NCBI GenBank assembly: GCA_024509875.1
Contig: JAMPIV010000299.1
Span: 1,171,001 to 1,235,000 of the forward strand
DNA: 64,000 bases
Reading direction: 5' to 3'
Source of the DNA: Oreohelix idahoensis
Lineage: Eukaryota; Mollusca; Gastropoda; Stylommatophora; Oreohelicidae
Part shown: positions 44,614-55,800 of the stretch, piece by piece
How the letters are laid out: each line of letters begins with the position of its first letter
Numbering within the stretch: position 1 is the stretch's first letter
Position numbers and translations under genes: made by a program
Notes under the pieces: generated by a model
What the model was told of the DNA's origin: nothing
The model's database searches: none
The model's input: only the letters and a program-made list of their open reading frames with translations

Positions 44614-47360
44614 AGAATTAATTTGTAATGGTACGACTATTATGTGCCTTTATGATACAGGATTGGATTTTGACTCAGTCGTGAGTTCTACCCTGGTGCA
44701 ACCTGACCAATACACCACAGAAACAGTGGAAATACAGGGAGCAACTAAGGAGATAGCAACCATGACACTTCCGATACTGCCCTCTTCATATAGGGACAGA
44801 GTTATGGAATTAGGAAATGCAGTACCCTTTAGTGGCCATATGGGCATTAGTGCCGCGGGACAACGAATAGCATGTCACTATTTCTGGCCAGGGATTACAG
44901 TGGACATAAAAAGATATGTAAAATCCTGCCCAGAATGTCAAAGGGTAGCTCCAAAGCACTAGACTGCACCTGCAACTCTTGGAGAAATGCCCATCATGGG
45001 AACTCCATTTGAAAGAGTTGTGGTGGATATAGTGGGACCTCTCCCACGAACCACGAGGAGAAACAGTTATATTCTTACTCTGGTGGACACTTGCTCTATG
45101 TGGGGAGAGACGGTAGCCATGTCATCAATAGATTCCAAACATGTGGCAGAGGCGTTACTCACAATATTCACTAGGTTAGGTTTTCCCCACCAAATCTTGA
45201 CTGATAATGGTTCTCAGTTCAGGGGAAGACTTACTGAGGAAGTATTCAGGATCTTCCAAGCCAGGCACTTTCACTGTAGTCCTTATCACGCCCAAGAAAA
45301 CGGGCAGGTGGAAAGTTTCAATGGAACGCTTCTTTCTATCCTGCGGAAGCTGGCACATGAAAAACCTGATACCTGGGATCTATACTTACCCGCTGCATTA
45401 TTTGCTTACCGGGAAGTCCCACACAGTTCAACAGGTGTGGCTCCGGAAACATTGTTATTTGGCCGGCCCATAAAAGGTCCATTAGAACCGTTAATGAGAA
45501 CATGGACAGATGAGAAGGCAGAAGAGACTGTAATCTCATCATACCAGTATGTGAATGAGTTGACATCTCGCTTAAAAACTGGCTGGAAATTAGCAAATGA
45601 CAATCTGAGAAAAGCCAGAAGGAAACATGCTGCGTATTATAACAAAAAGGCGAAGGATAGAGAGCTAGCTGTTGGGAGAAGGTGCCTCTTCTGTTACCCA
45701 GCAGCAGCAACACACTTCAGATAGGATGGCAGGGCCCATACACGGTTCTAGAAAAGCTGTCTAGAACTAATTACAAGATAGACAAGAAAGGAAAAGAAAA
45801 GGTCTATCAAGTGAACCTACTCAAAAAGTATCATGACAGAGAGTTTTCTGAAGGTGCCCATTTAATGACCCTGGCCATAGCTACTGAAATGAAGAATGAA
45901 CCTCTCACTTCATATGAATACCCCTTAAGACCCTGTGAAACTCATGAGCAGGTAAAAGTTAGTAAGCACTTGACAAAAGGGCAGAGGGAGCAGGTTCAAA
46001 AGGTTTTAGAAAAACATACAGACGTGTTAACGGACAAACCGGGGCACACCAACTTGTTAGAATATGACATGAAATTGATAGACCCAACCCCAATCTGTAT
46101 GAAAGCCTATTCTATTCCTTTCGCCAAGGAACAAGCTTTAAAGGGAGAGATAGAGTATTTATTACAAGAAGGTATCATCTCCCATAGTGAATCCTCGTAC
46201 AGCTCTAGTGTGGTTTTGCTGAAAAAACCCTCAGGGAAACATAGACTCTCTATCGATTATTTAAAATTGAATGCTGTCACAGAGTCACAGGTAGATCCAT
46301 TACCGGACACCAATCAGCTGTTTGCCAGGTTAAATAAGGCAAAATATTTCTCCAAGGTGGATCTAAGTAAAGGGTACTATCAAATTCCAGTCAAATCTGA
46401 GATCAGACCCTTGCTGGCATTTAGCACTTCGGAGGGGCCCTATGAATTCAATATGTTGCCTTTTGGTTTGAAAAATGTTCCAAGTGTATTCTCCCGAATG
46501 ATGAGGAGATTATTAGATCCACTGCAAAACCCAGCTATCACGAACTTCATGGATGACATCCTCATTGCAACAGAAACATTTGAGGAACATATTTCATCTC
46601 TAGAAATGTTATTGGATGGGCTCAGGGAGGCAAATTTGACCGCCCGCCCTACTAAATGGTGTATTGGTTGCCAGGAATTGGAATTCTTGAGGCACACAGT
46701 AACACAGGGAAATATGACTCCTGACCCCAAGAATTTAGAAAAGTTGCAGAGAGCACCACGTCAACAAACAAAGAAAGATGTGAGATCCTTTGTCTCACTG
46801 TGTGGGTTTTATCAAAAATACATCAAAAATTTTAACAGTGTGTGTGCTCATCTGACTGACTTAACAAAAAAGGAAAGCCAGACAAGATAGAGTGGATGGC
46901 TGAGTGTGAGCAAGTATAAACAGAATTGAAGCAAAAACACACCAGTACGCCTATACTGAGTCTCCCAGATCTAAGTCAAGAATTTGTGGTTAGAACGGAT
47001 GCTAGCAACATAGGGTTAGGGGCAACATTATTACAAAGATCCCAATCTCAGCCCAATGAATTAAACCCTGTTGCTAATGCCAGCCGCAAATTAAACAAAG
47101 CAGAGAAAAATTACTCAACAATTGAGAAAGAATGTTTGGCGCTAGTGTGGGCAATAAAGACGTTCCAGATCTATCTGTATGATAGACATTTTGTGGTACA
47201 AAGCGATCATCAGCCACTGGTTTTTCTGGCCCAGGCAAAGCATGGTAATACCAGATTGTTAAGGTGGTCTCTGTTGATCCAACCTTATTCATTTACCATA
47301 GAATATATCTCTGGATCTCAGAATTTTGGGGCAGATTTTTTGAATAGGCAACCACCTTAA
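44561..47360 (+). pseudogene. Element B pol: PR remnant, integrase, RT and RNase H
   Basis: The protease core MCLYDTGLDFDSVV (D-T-G) is followed after about 40 residues directly by the HHCC finger region (GHMGISAAGQRIACHYFWPG, CPECQ), so the rest of PR and a spacer are deleted. The first His of the finger is Asn. After a stop at 44960-44962 comes the integrase core with VVDIVGPLPR, LTDNGSQFRG and NGQVESFNGT, spaced DD35E (44987-45600). The GPY/F-like module and RT (45682-46890) follow, with SKVDLSKGYYQIPV and NFMDDILIATETFEEH. A frameshift and stop near 46880-46920 precede RNase H (VVRTDASNIGLGA, EKECLALVWAIK, VQSDHQPL) to 47360. Integrase lies upstream of RT. Confidence 0.9.
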
Positions 47361-47473
47361 GGAAACCAGGTGAATAGTAAGGCAGAGTAAATCCTTGATT
47401 GGAAGAATGTCGTGATTATGAATCCAGACAAGAAGCTCTAACAGCGGGTTTACGCTTTTAAATTGGGAGGCTA
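47361..47473. other. 3' leader of element B with purine tract
   Basis: Non-coding. AAATTGGGAGGCTA immediately before the 3' LTR is the likely polypurine tract. Confidence 0.6.
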
Positions 47474-48234
47474 TGTCGTGGAATGACGTCTGTTTCACAT
47501 CACGAATTCTAATAACTCTGGTACTAACGGCGCGCCATACATTGTAAAAAGATATGATACATCGACCAATGAAAACGATTTTCTGGTACTGTATTTACAA
47601 CTGCTGGAAGAATAAAGATGGCCAAACCCTATTTTGTGTAACATGATTAACTTCGGGATTTTGCTACAGCAGTATAGAAGTACCACTTGGCAGAGGTTAT
47701 CAAAACAATAGTAGGGATGTTACTCTACCCGTAAGTAGTAATACTGTTACTAATACTATTATAGGTCGAGAGAAATCTTAGATTAAATGCATTCGAAGCT
47801 TCATGTTGGCCTAGGTTTAGCTGTTTAAACTATGCATAACAGAAAATGCGAGTAGTAACCAAACGAGTTATTATATTGATATGTAAAGCCTAATTCGAAG
47901 TATAAGGTAAACGTTAATTGACTAAAATCGCATCAGGAATAACGGAGATAATTTAAAAAAGTAGTTTTCCTACATTGTACAAAAGGCCAAATGGTACCCA
48001 CATTTTAGGATAGTTATTGCATTCTTAGGGGAATTCCGTCTCGTACATCCGAGGTCAGACTATAAATAGACTTGTCTAACAAACTCCGGTCAGTCACGAT
48101 TTGAAAAAACCACAGAGAGCGGGGAAAGAAGAGCATTTATTAATGCCAGCGTTTGCCTTCTGCAGTTGTTAGCAGACCTTATTCAACCATTGAGGGCTAG
48201 TCTGTGTGTGTGCCTGAGGGTAAGAACGAATCTA

Positions 48235-48293
<59 letters not shown>
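48235..48293. repeat. (TA)n microsatellite in 3' LTR of element B
   Basis: Pure TA repeats at the position of the tract in the 5' LTR. Confidence 0.92.
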
Positions 48294-48297
<4 letters not shown>

Positions 48298-48994
48298 GTG
48301 TGTAATTATATTGATTAATCCAACTGTGTGATACGATGTGTATAAGATGTGTTAGGAATTGACTGTGTCTTCTTATGAAACTTACAGGCTTATGTGTACT
48401 TCTAGAGGCAAAGCCCGCCTTCGGAAATATTTAATATATTGAGAAAGATGGCTAATTGTGTCTGTAAGTTGGGAAAGGTATTTAAAGAAGTATTTCTTGA
48501 ATAGAATGAGACACCTATCAGGAACATAAAGAAGGATGAAAGGGATTGATTCACAGTATCGTTTGAAATATTATTTAATAGTTTTACTCACAACCAATTT
48601 ATTGTATAGACGCGAATCATGGGAAAATACTTATAATTCAGAAGGTAGAAGTAACTTGTGATCACTTTGAATTGAAATGATTGTTGATAACTGCACTATA
48701 CCTGGTACATCTGCTAGCACGCTTATCTGAAACTGTCTATCGTCCCCATCTGTGCCATAAGAGAGGTATGGATAGAAAATACAGGGATTGCGTTTGAACT
48801 CATTGCAGGTTTAATCCCTTAACAAAAGTCTCAAAATCAGACGAGGCTACTCTTACAAAAGTTGCAACGTATGCAGTGCCAGTTGGTGATAGCAGGCCCG
48901 TCATCACGTTTGAGACTACTGGAACAAGTTCATCTGAATTGTTCATCCAGCATATAAGGGAGCCATCTGCAATGACGAAGATAAGTTGCTTAAT

Positions 48995-50104
48995 TCAATG
49001 TAGCCGTGTATACCGTGATTTCTTCGGAAACAGGCTATATCCCACTAAAGACGGAGGAACCACATATTAACATAAATAAATATCTTATGAGAAACAGAGG
49101 ATATAAAAATAACTAACTGACATACATTTTATTTAGGCTAGCTTCGCTTTAGAAATGACATAACTAGTCATGTGATTCCCCTAACCAATGAGACAGCTCA
49201 GATCTTTTCTCCGGCAAGAATGGGTACGCGACGCCATGCAGAGTTAGAAAGATAGAGCGGAACCGAAAGAACGTGCCCAGTCCAGCTCAGTGTTTTTCTT
49301 ATGTTGAGGAGATCAACTTCGCACTTATATAGCAAAAGTGTATTTCAGGATGTGATGTGATTTGTTTGTGATTTCAATATACTTGTAAGTATTTATTACA
49401 AACTGAATGCATAGCTGATAAAGCTCACGGTCATAACTGGAACAGAGTTACGCTCGAAGATTTGGTTAAAATGAAAATGATCACATATCTAGATCTTTTG
49501 CCAAGGAAGAAGGTCCTTATGTTGAGAGATATTAAACCTAAGGAATACCAAGAAGTAAAAGAAAGCTTGGATCAATAAATCGAACTGAAGAGATGGGAAG
49601 ATGTCGTCGAACTTAGAAAACGTTGACCTAATGAAAGAACACTGAAGAAAATGAAGAGTCTCGCCATGTTTTGAAAATTGAAGATGATAAAAAGATGCAA
49701 AAAGAGATATTGCATCAATGAAATACTATATTGACATTCTATATGCATTTACTTATTACTATAAATATGCAATTGTTCAAGAACTTGTTACATTTGACTT
49801 AAGCCAGCTCTTGTTGAAGGCTATCAAAAGTTGTTTCTATGAAAACCAATGCTGTTGAAGAATCAAATACCAAAGTTGGACATTATGCAAATAAATCAAT
49901 CCATCCTAATTTAATCGCTACATTTACATCTAAAAGAAGCAAGCATTACTAACTGCTCTAACCAAATACACCTTAGAGGATCATCCCAGAACCTGGTACA
50001 ACCTTAAGTCTGTTGAAGAACAATTTCCACCTCTAGCGTATAGGCTAGTCGATTAACTAGACTCTTCGTAACAACAGCAACCCCCAACACCCTACCCGGC
50101 CACA
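48995..50104. other. Unidentified 1.1-kb insertion in the 3' LTR of element B
   Basis: Defined by comparison: the 5' LTR runs GCTTAATGCAACTG without a break. The insert has no clear inverted ends or target duplication. It contains CCAAT (about 49188), CTTATATAGC (about 49325) and a consensus splice donor GTAAGT at about 49384, then A-rich sequence with decayed frames such as ITYLDLLPRKKVL and KPKEYQEVKESLDQ. This looks like a promoter plus first exon of some gene or element, but I do not recognise it. Confidence 0.55.
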
Positions 50105-50279
50105 GCAACTGTACATCTTATCCAGATTCAATAAAGACATATACGCTTCAGTTTGTGATGACTAAACTAATATAGTGTTTCTATAAACATATTATAGTAA
50201 TAATAATAAACAATCCTACAAGTGAATGATCAAGCAAGTGAAAGTTGTCTACAAGATATTAGACATTTTGACCCAAGAG

Positions 50280-50424
50280 GAAAACATTTGTTAACTATTA
50301 TTATTTATTTAATGTTGTAAAATATTTGAGTTTAACACTTTTCAACCAGAAAAGAGAAACTGTTTAATTAAATTGTAGATATTCACCAGAAGACTTTCTT
50401 AGAATCTTTAAGTTGAGTTATAGT
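50280..50424. other. 145-bp segment present only in the 3' LTR of element B
   Basis: AT-rich, without inverted ends. It is either a small insertion here or a deletion from the 5' LTR. Confidence 0.5.
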
Positions 50425-50446
50425 TCTTGTTGGTGAATATAGTTAT

Positions 50447-51356
50447 CACCTTACCTCTTCATACTCCTTATGGACGATGTCATCAAGGCATGTAAGGAGA
50501 GAACAAGAAAGTATTCAGTGGGGTACTGGAAGATGAGACAGGTCTATATTTCGGAGCTGGCATTTGCTGATGATGTTGCCCTGATTGCTAAATCAGAGGC
50601 ACATCTCCAATCCAACCTGCAAGTCTGGAAGGAAGAGCTGGCGAAGAGAGGGATGGTCATAAGCAGCTCTAAAACAAAATCCATGGTGATATCACGAGAA
50701 GAAAGAAAACATCAGATTAAGTTGGGAGAACAGGTCCTGGAGCAGGTCGACCACTTTAAATATCTCGGAGCTATTATAGACCGAAAGGGAGGCATCAAAG
50801 AAGAGTTGGCCACTCGAAAGCAGCGGCTGGGAGACTTTTTCAGGCCATAAATCGTGGATTCCTCAGCAAGAAAGAGGTTGGTAAGAAAACGAAGATGGCT
50901 GTATACCGCTCCACCTATGTCCCAGTCTTGACATATGGATGCGAGTCGTGGGCAATGACTACAACCCACAAAAGCCAGATCCAAACCTCAGAAATGAGGT
51001 ATCTGAGGAAAGTGGTTGAAGTAACAAGAAGAGACATGGTCCGCAACCAGACGATCCGTCAAGGCCTAAAATCCCATCCGCTGCAGACCCAAATAGAACA
51101 GTCCCAACTAAGATGATTTGGCCATGTCTGCAGAATGGGAGAAGATCGGCTACCACGACAAGCATGGGAAACAAAGAGCCAGGGATCCAGACCTCCAGGA
51201 CGACCCAGAGTCCGCTGGGAGGACAACATTAGACAATCTTTGAAGGACCGAGGACTAGAATGGAACCAGGCCAGGAAGAAGACAGCTGATAGAATGGTCT
51301 GGCGCTCTCTCTTCCAAACCTCTACACCTCACGGTAGAAGGAGAACGACTAAGTAA
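50447..51356 (+). mobile_element. LINE 3' fragment, copy 1 (reference-like)
   Basis: A 5'-truncated LINE insertion flanked by GAATATAGTTAT at 50435-50446 and 51357-51368. It encodes the end of an RT: VYISELAFADDVALIAKSEA with the catalytic FADD, KTKSMVISREERKH, VDHFKYLGAIIDRKGG, RSTYVPVLTYGCESW and RPPGRPRVRWEDNIRQSL, to TPHGRRRTTK. One base is lost near 50820 and a TGA replaces TGG near 51116. The tail is a single TAAG. It serves as the comparison for the hypermutated neighbour. Confidence 0.88.
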
Positions 51357-51368
51357 GAATATAGTTAT

Positions 51369-52285
51369 GAACGATGTCGTCGGGGCATGTAGGGAGAGAA
51401 CGGGAAGGTGTTCAGTGGGGTGCTGGAGGATGGGACAGGTCTGTATTTCGGAGCTGGCATTTGCTGATGGTGTTGCCCTGGTTGCTAGATCGGAGGCACA
51501 TCTCCAGTTCAGCCTGCGAGTCTGGAGTCTGGGGGGAGGGGGGGGGGGGGGGGCTGGAGAGGGGAGGGATGGTCATGGGCAGCTCTGGAGCAAAGTCCAT
51601 GGTGATATCGCGAGGGGAGAGGGGACATCAGATTAGGTTGGGGGAGCGGGTCCTGGAGCGGGTCGACCACTTTAAATATCTCGGAGCTATTGTGGACCGA
51701 AAGGGAGGCATCAAAGAAGAGTTGGCCACTCGGAAAGCGGCAGCTGGAAGACTTTTTCAGGCCATGGGTCGTGGATTTCTCGGCGAGAGAGAGGTTGGTA
51801 GGAGAACGGGGGTGGCTGTGTGCCGCTCCACCTGTGTCCCAGTCTTGACATATGGATGCGAGTCGTGGGCGGTGACTACAGCCCACAAGGGCCAGATCCA
51901 AACCTCAGAGGTGGAGTATCTGAGGAGGGTGGTTGAAGTGGCGGGAGGAGACATGGTCCGCAGCCAGACGATCCGTCAAGGCCTAAAATCCCATCCGCTG
52001 CAGACCCAAATAGAACAGTCCCAACTAAGATGGTTTGGCCATGTCTGCAGAATGGGAGAAGATCGGCTACCACGACGGGCATGGGAAACAAAGAGCCAGG
52101 GATCCAGACCTCCAGGACGACCCAGAGTCCGCTGGGAGGACGGCATTGGACGGTCTTTGAGGGGCCGAGGACTGGGGTGGAGCCAGGCCAGGAAGAAGAC
52201 AGCTGATGGAATGGTCTGGCGCTCTCGCTTCCAAACCTCTACACCTCACGGTAAAAGGGGAACGACTAAGTAAGTAAGTAAGTAA
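51369..52285 (+). mobile_element. LINE 3' fragment, copy 2, hypermutated A to G
   Basis: Same LINE segment as copy 1 but starting about 25 bases later and ending in (TAAG)4-like repeats, so it is a separate insertion. It is flanked by GAATATAGTTAT at 51357-51368 and 52286-52297. Compared with copy 1 it shows about 85 A-to-G substitutions and fewer than ten others by eye. Consequences are typical of inosine: Lys to Arg/Gly, Asn to Ser/Gly, Ile to Val, Thr to Ala, Tyr to Cys, and FADD to FADG. A G-rich run with about 15 consecutive G near 51539-51553 replaces an AG-rich stretch. The long open frame across it (51374-52273) arises because A-rich stops were removed. It is not a gene. Confidence 0.88.
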
Positions 52286-52583
52286 GAATATAGTTATATA
52301 AATTACCCCTAGCAGAGTCAGAAACATATTAAATACCATAATCACAGATGCGGATCAGGAGAGGTAGCAGTTAAGGACTCAGAGTACTACATCACCATCT
52401 TCTCTGGGAACTTACATAGCTTGACCCCACCTTTGTGTCTATATATAATTACTCTCTTCAGAGAAGGAAGTATTACTGATAAGACCAGACTCTTATCTGG
52501 CACTATCCTGGTATCATCTGATACACCTTTATGTCCAGAATATCTTATTCTTTATAACATCTCAAACCTCTCGCGACAACCTC

Positions 52584-52850
52584 TTCATCGCTGTCATTTG
52601 TTGGTGCATAGCATTGTAGTATTGTGGTGTTGGTGAATCTCCCGATCAGTCTTGTTCTTATCTGTCTGTTGCTGATGAGTTTCCATTCCAGTAATGCCCT
52701 TTCTATTCCTTTCTTTAGGATAATGTCTACGCCTTCGTTGTGCTGTGAATCATCTTTTCCAGATTAAAGTACTGGCATAGCACTAGGGGTTGTCAAGGTA
52801 CTCAAGCCGCCTTACCGCTTCAAGGTATAGGCATCAATGAAGGCAGGTAT
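52584..52850 (-). pseudogene. RTE-like LINE, 5' part displaced by element B
   Basis: Continues the LINE of 38.4-41.2 kb beyond the ACCTC duplication. The minus strand corresponds to the endonuclease stretch around HCYAPTND and the preceding GVALML-type region (compare 14.5-14.7 kb), then a decayed 5' leader. It ends before a short (TA) run at about 52850. Confidence 0.65.
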
Positions 52851-55800
52851 ATATATATATTACACAAATTGAAGACCGATAAACATACTGGGGAAAGCAT
52901 AGGCATACAGTTAGAAAATCATTAGGTCTGTAACCACTAGACAATTGTTTAGCAAATAATAAGACACGCCCTTCGAGATTGTCGACTACAGTAGAAGAGA
53001 AATTGACAGCATGGTCTTTAGCAACCCTGGTGACGCAAAAACGATGACAATGAGAAAATCCTGAGACAGGACTCCAACTTTAAAACACAGATAGATGTGT
53101 CTATATGAGGGCTAACGAGTTAGAAAAGTAGAATTGGGTGATAGGTCAATAGATGGAGAAATAATCTGTGAATTGTTATTAAAACTACTGGACCAAATCA
53201 AGTGAGAGTTACTGAGCGAAAAATGAAATTGAAATTTATATGTGAAATACGGAACAAAAAATCCACCTACATATATGATTGTACCATTAACACAACATAG
53301 GTGGATTAACACACACGAAGCGCGCGCATTACGGGTATGTCTTTTCATACCTAAAGGTGCAACCGTTCAAATTACAAATATAAGACGAAGGGAAACAACC
53401 GTTGTGTAATCTCTAGTAGAGCTATCTTTCATTATCTCGCTTGCATGGCACCGAATGAAACTGAAAATACCGTTTATTCAACAAAGACTACCGTCAAATA
53501 GAGAGGTATGGTTATTAAATTCTGTTGTTACAGTGGTCTATACTAGCACTAGAATGATGGACCTATAAAAATAGTTACTCAAACTTCAGACGCTGAGTAC
53601 CACGCTTTCGGCTTTTGTCATAATCGTAAATGTATTATGTTTAGCTTCATTATCGTTTTGTAAAAGTTTATCCTGGTACTGTTTACAATTATCGTCGCTG
53701 TTATAACTTATGTGTAGGAAACACTGCGTATTTATAGTGAAGAAAGGGTCAGGAGCGGTCTCATATGAAAACATTTTGGAAATTAGGTAGATATGCACTT
53801 CATTATTTGTAATAAACTGCAATATTAAAATGCAACATATCGTTTGTGCTAAGATGTAGCATATTATTTGTGTTAACTATAGTTAAGGTAATTTGCTGGT
53901 TGCAGTTTTAGTGGCATGGGCATGACAATGTGCTTGCAAGTAACCTGGTGTTTTCACTAACTGGTCGTAAGATTAAACATTAGCGAACTTCTGGCATTAA
54001 TGCAATGATTTTAGAACTTGGCAGATATTATTGACGTGTCAGTTTGTGTATGTTAAACACGATGTATTTTAAATTGCTGGTCTAATAATCTCTTACGATG
54101 TTTAATAAGAAATCAAAATTCTGCTGCCTGAGTAACAGCGCTGACGTTACACCAAGTAGTACTTACCTTACTTAAATCTTGAATATTACGTTATTTTGTT
54201 TTTAAATATATGTTTATGAAATAAACTGTGTAATTGTAGTCAGTGGTTAGAGAAAGCAACATGTCACCCTAGGAAAGGAATTACTTGAACATATATTAAA
54301 GCTAGTTCACAAGAAAACCGATACTTTGCTATGTGTTTTCTAACAAATTAAACAACAATTTAAACTCTGTTATGGTAATTTCTTATATTGATCATAGGTA
54401 ATAGAAATGCCGGGACACTTATGCTGCACTCAAAAATAGAAAACATCAAGGAAATAATAAACGATGCAACTGTATTATGATTATTGGTAAATGTCACGGG
54501 ATTTACTTCCCTTGCTCTGCAGTGATGGTCCAACAGTGGCCAAAATTCAGATTGAGGGTCTTCAAAAGTGTCTACCTTTTGCTCAAGATTACCATTGGCA
54601 GAGATGTGAATTGTAGTATGGTGCTTCAATTCAAGGGAGCCTACTAGGAATTTAAGAAATCAAGTACTATGGCTGATAGGATCCAGGCCGTGTAAACTTT
54701 ATATCTTCTCCTTACCTTCTGTGAGTAAGGATTTTGCTCATTAAGATGAACCCCCAACTGATTTAACTCAGAAAAAAAAAAAATTACTCCAATAGCTCTG
54801 TTAAAAGTATTTAAATGACTGGGACATACGGGTGCAGTTCACTCAAAATGACTAAATCAACTAAGCATTTGTATATTTACCGATACCAAAATTTATTTGT
54901 CAGTTATCGTTAACAATTGTAAAATAAATAAAGGTGTGGTGAATTAGATAGTCTTCAAAATTTCACCTCGGGGGATGATCTAAATAGTGTAAGGATTTTT
55001 TTTTAAACACTAGTGTTCACTTAGCAGCTTTAATTGGGTACTTAGCTGACAGTAAGATGTCGGTTGGTTTCTGCTCCAGCTGATGCTTGATCTGCGCAGG
55101 TTATGGACTGGTTTCATCACTGGTCAAGTCAGATGGCCGCAACTGTCCCTCGTTGTATCGAGGTGTAATTACGAAGATGTTCCAGCGTCTGTTAAGACCC
55201 GTCTGATGTTGATGTCTAGCTTTGACTGAAGGACACCCACAAATTTTAAACACTGATGTTACGTGCAGTCTTTGATATCTTACAATATTATACATAGGTA
55301 ATTTTTTAGTGCTTAAGGGAAAGTCATTATTGAGTTACTTCCCTTGAAAGTTGTGTCGGCTCTTTCGATCAAACTCCGCGGATAAATCCATTTTACTGCG
55401 ATTTATTCGTTGTTTGGGTAATAATAGATTGTTCTTGCTTCAGAATATCTATGGCCTGAATTTATGTGTATTGTTTGTCTGAGTAGGACGAGTCTGTCTT
55501 ATATCTGTATATCTTTACATATCTAAGTCGAACTATATGCTCTGTTGTCTCTAGAGAGGTCGAAGGCTATTCGGCGGATGTGTCGCTAGAGTGTGGTGTG
55601 ATTTGGCTTCGTCCTGATAGGGACTGTGTGTTTTCCATGTCGGCCTGTCGCCGGGGAAAAAGTGATCTCAGTATTTGTGGGGAAGGTGATAGTCGTCTAA
55701 ACCTATCGTGTATGCTTTACCCCAGTGTTTAGTCGTATTGCCAAGGAATGGCAGTTTCATATTTCCTATACCAAGGTAATCAAAGATACTCTTATGAACT

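Larger units (their letters stand above)
41179..52578 (+). mobile_element. Gmr1-like Ty3/gypsy element B, inserted in an RTE-like LINE
   Basis: The LTRs begin TGTCGTGGAATGACG and end CTCTCGCGACA, so the ends form the inverted repeat TGTCG/CGACA. The target duplication is ACCTC at 41174-41178 and 52579-52583. Internal order is gag, protease remnant, integrase, RT and RNase H. The 3' LTR is swollen from about 2.06 to 5.1 kb by later insertions. The coding region is the same family as element A. Confidence 0.93.
47474..52578 (+). repeat. 3' LTR of element B, enlarged by nested insertions
   Basis: Aligns with 41179-43235 in blocks 47474-48994, 50105-50279, 50425-50446 and 52286-52578. The intervening stretches are absent from the 5' LTR and are listed separately. 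Confidence 0.88.

Noticed and set aside
44987..47360. Classification of the elements as Ty1/copia because integrase precedes RT
   Set aside because: RT, RNase H and the GPY/F-like module read as Ty3/gypsy. The order alone fits Gmr1-like elements.
51374..52273. 299-residue open frame as a real gene
   Set aside because: It is the LINE fragment with A-rich codons converted to G-rich ones. The first part is out of the RT frame and the active site is destroyed.
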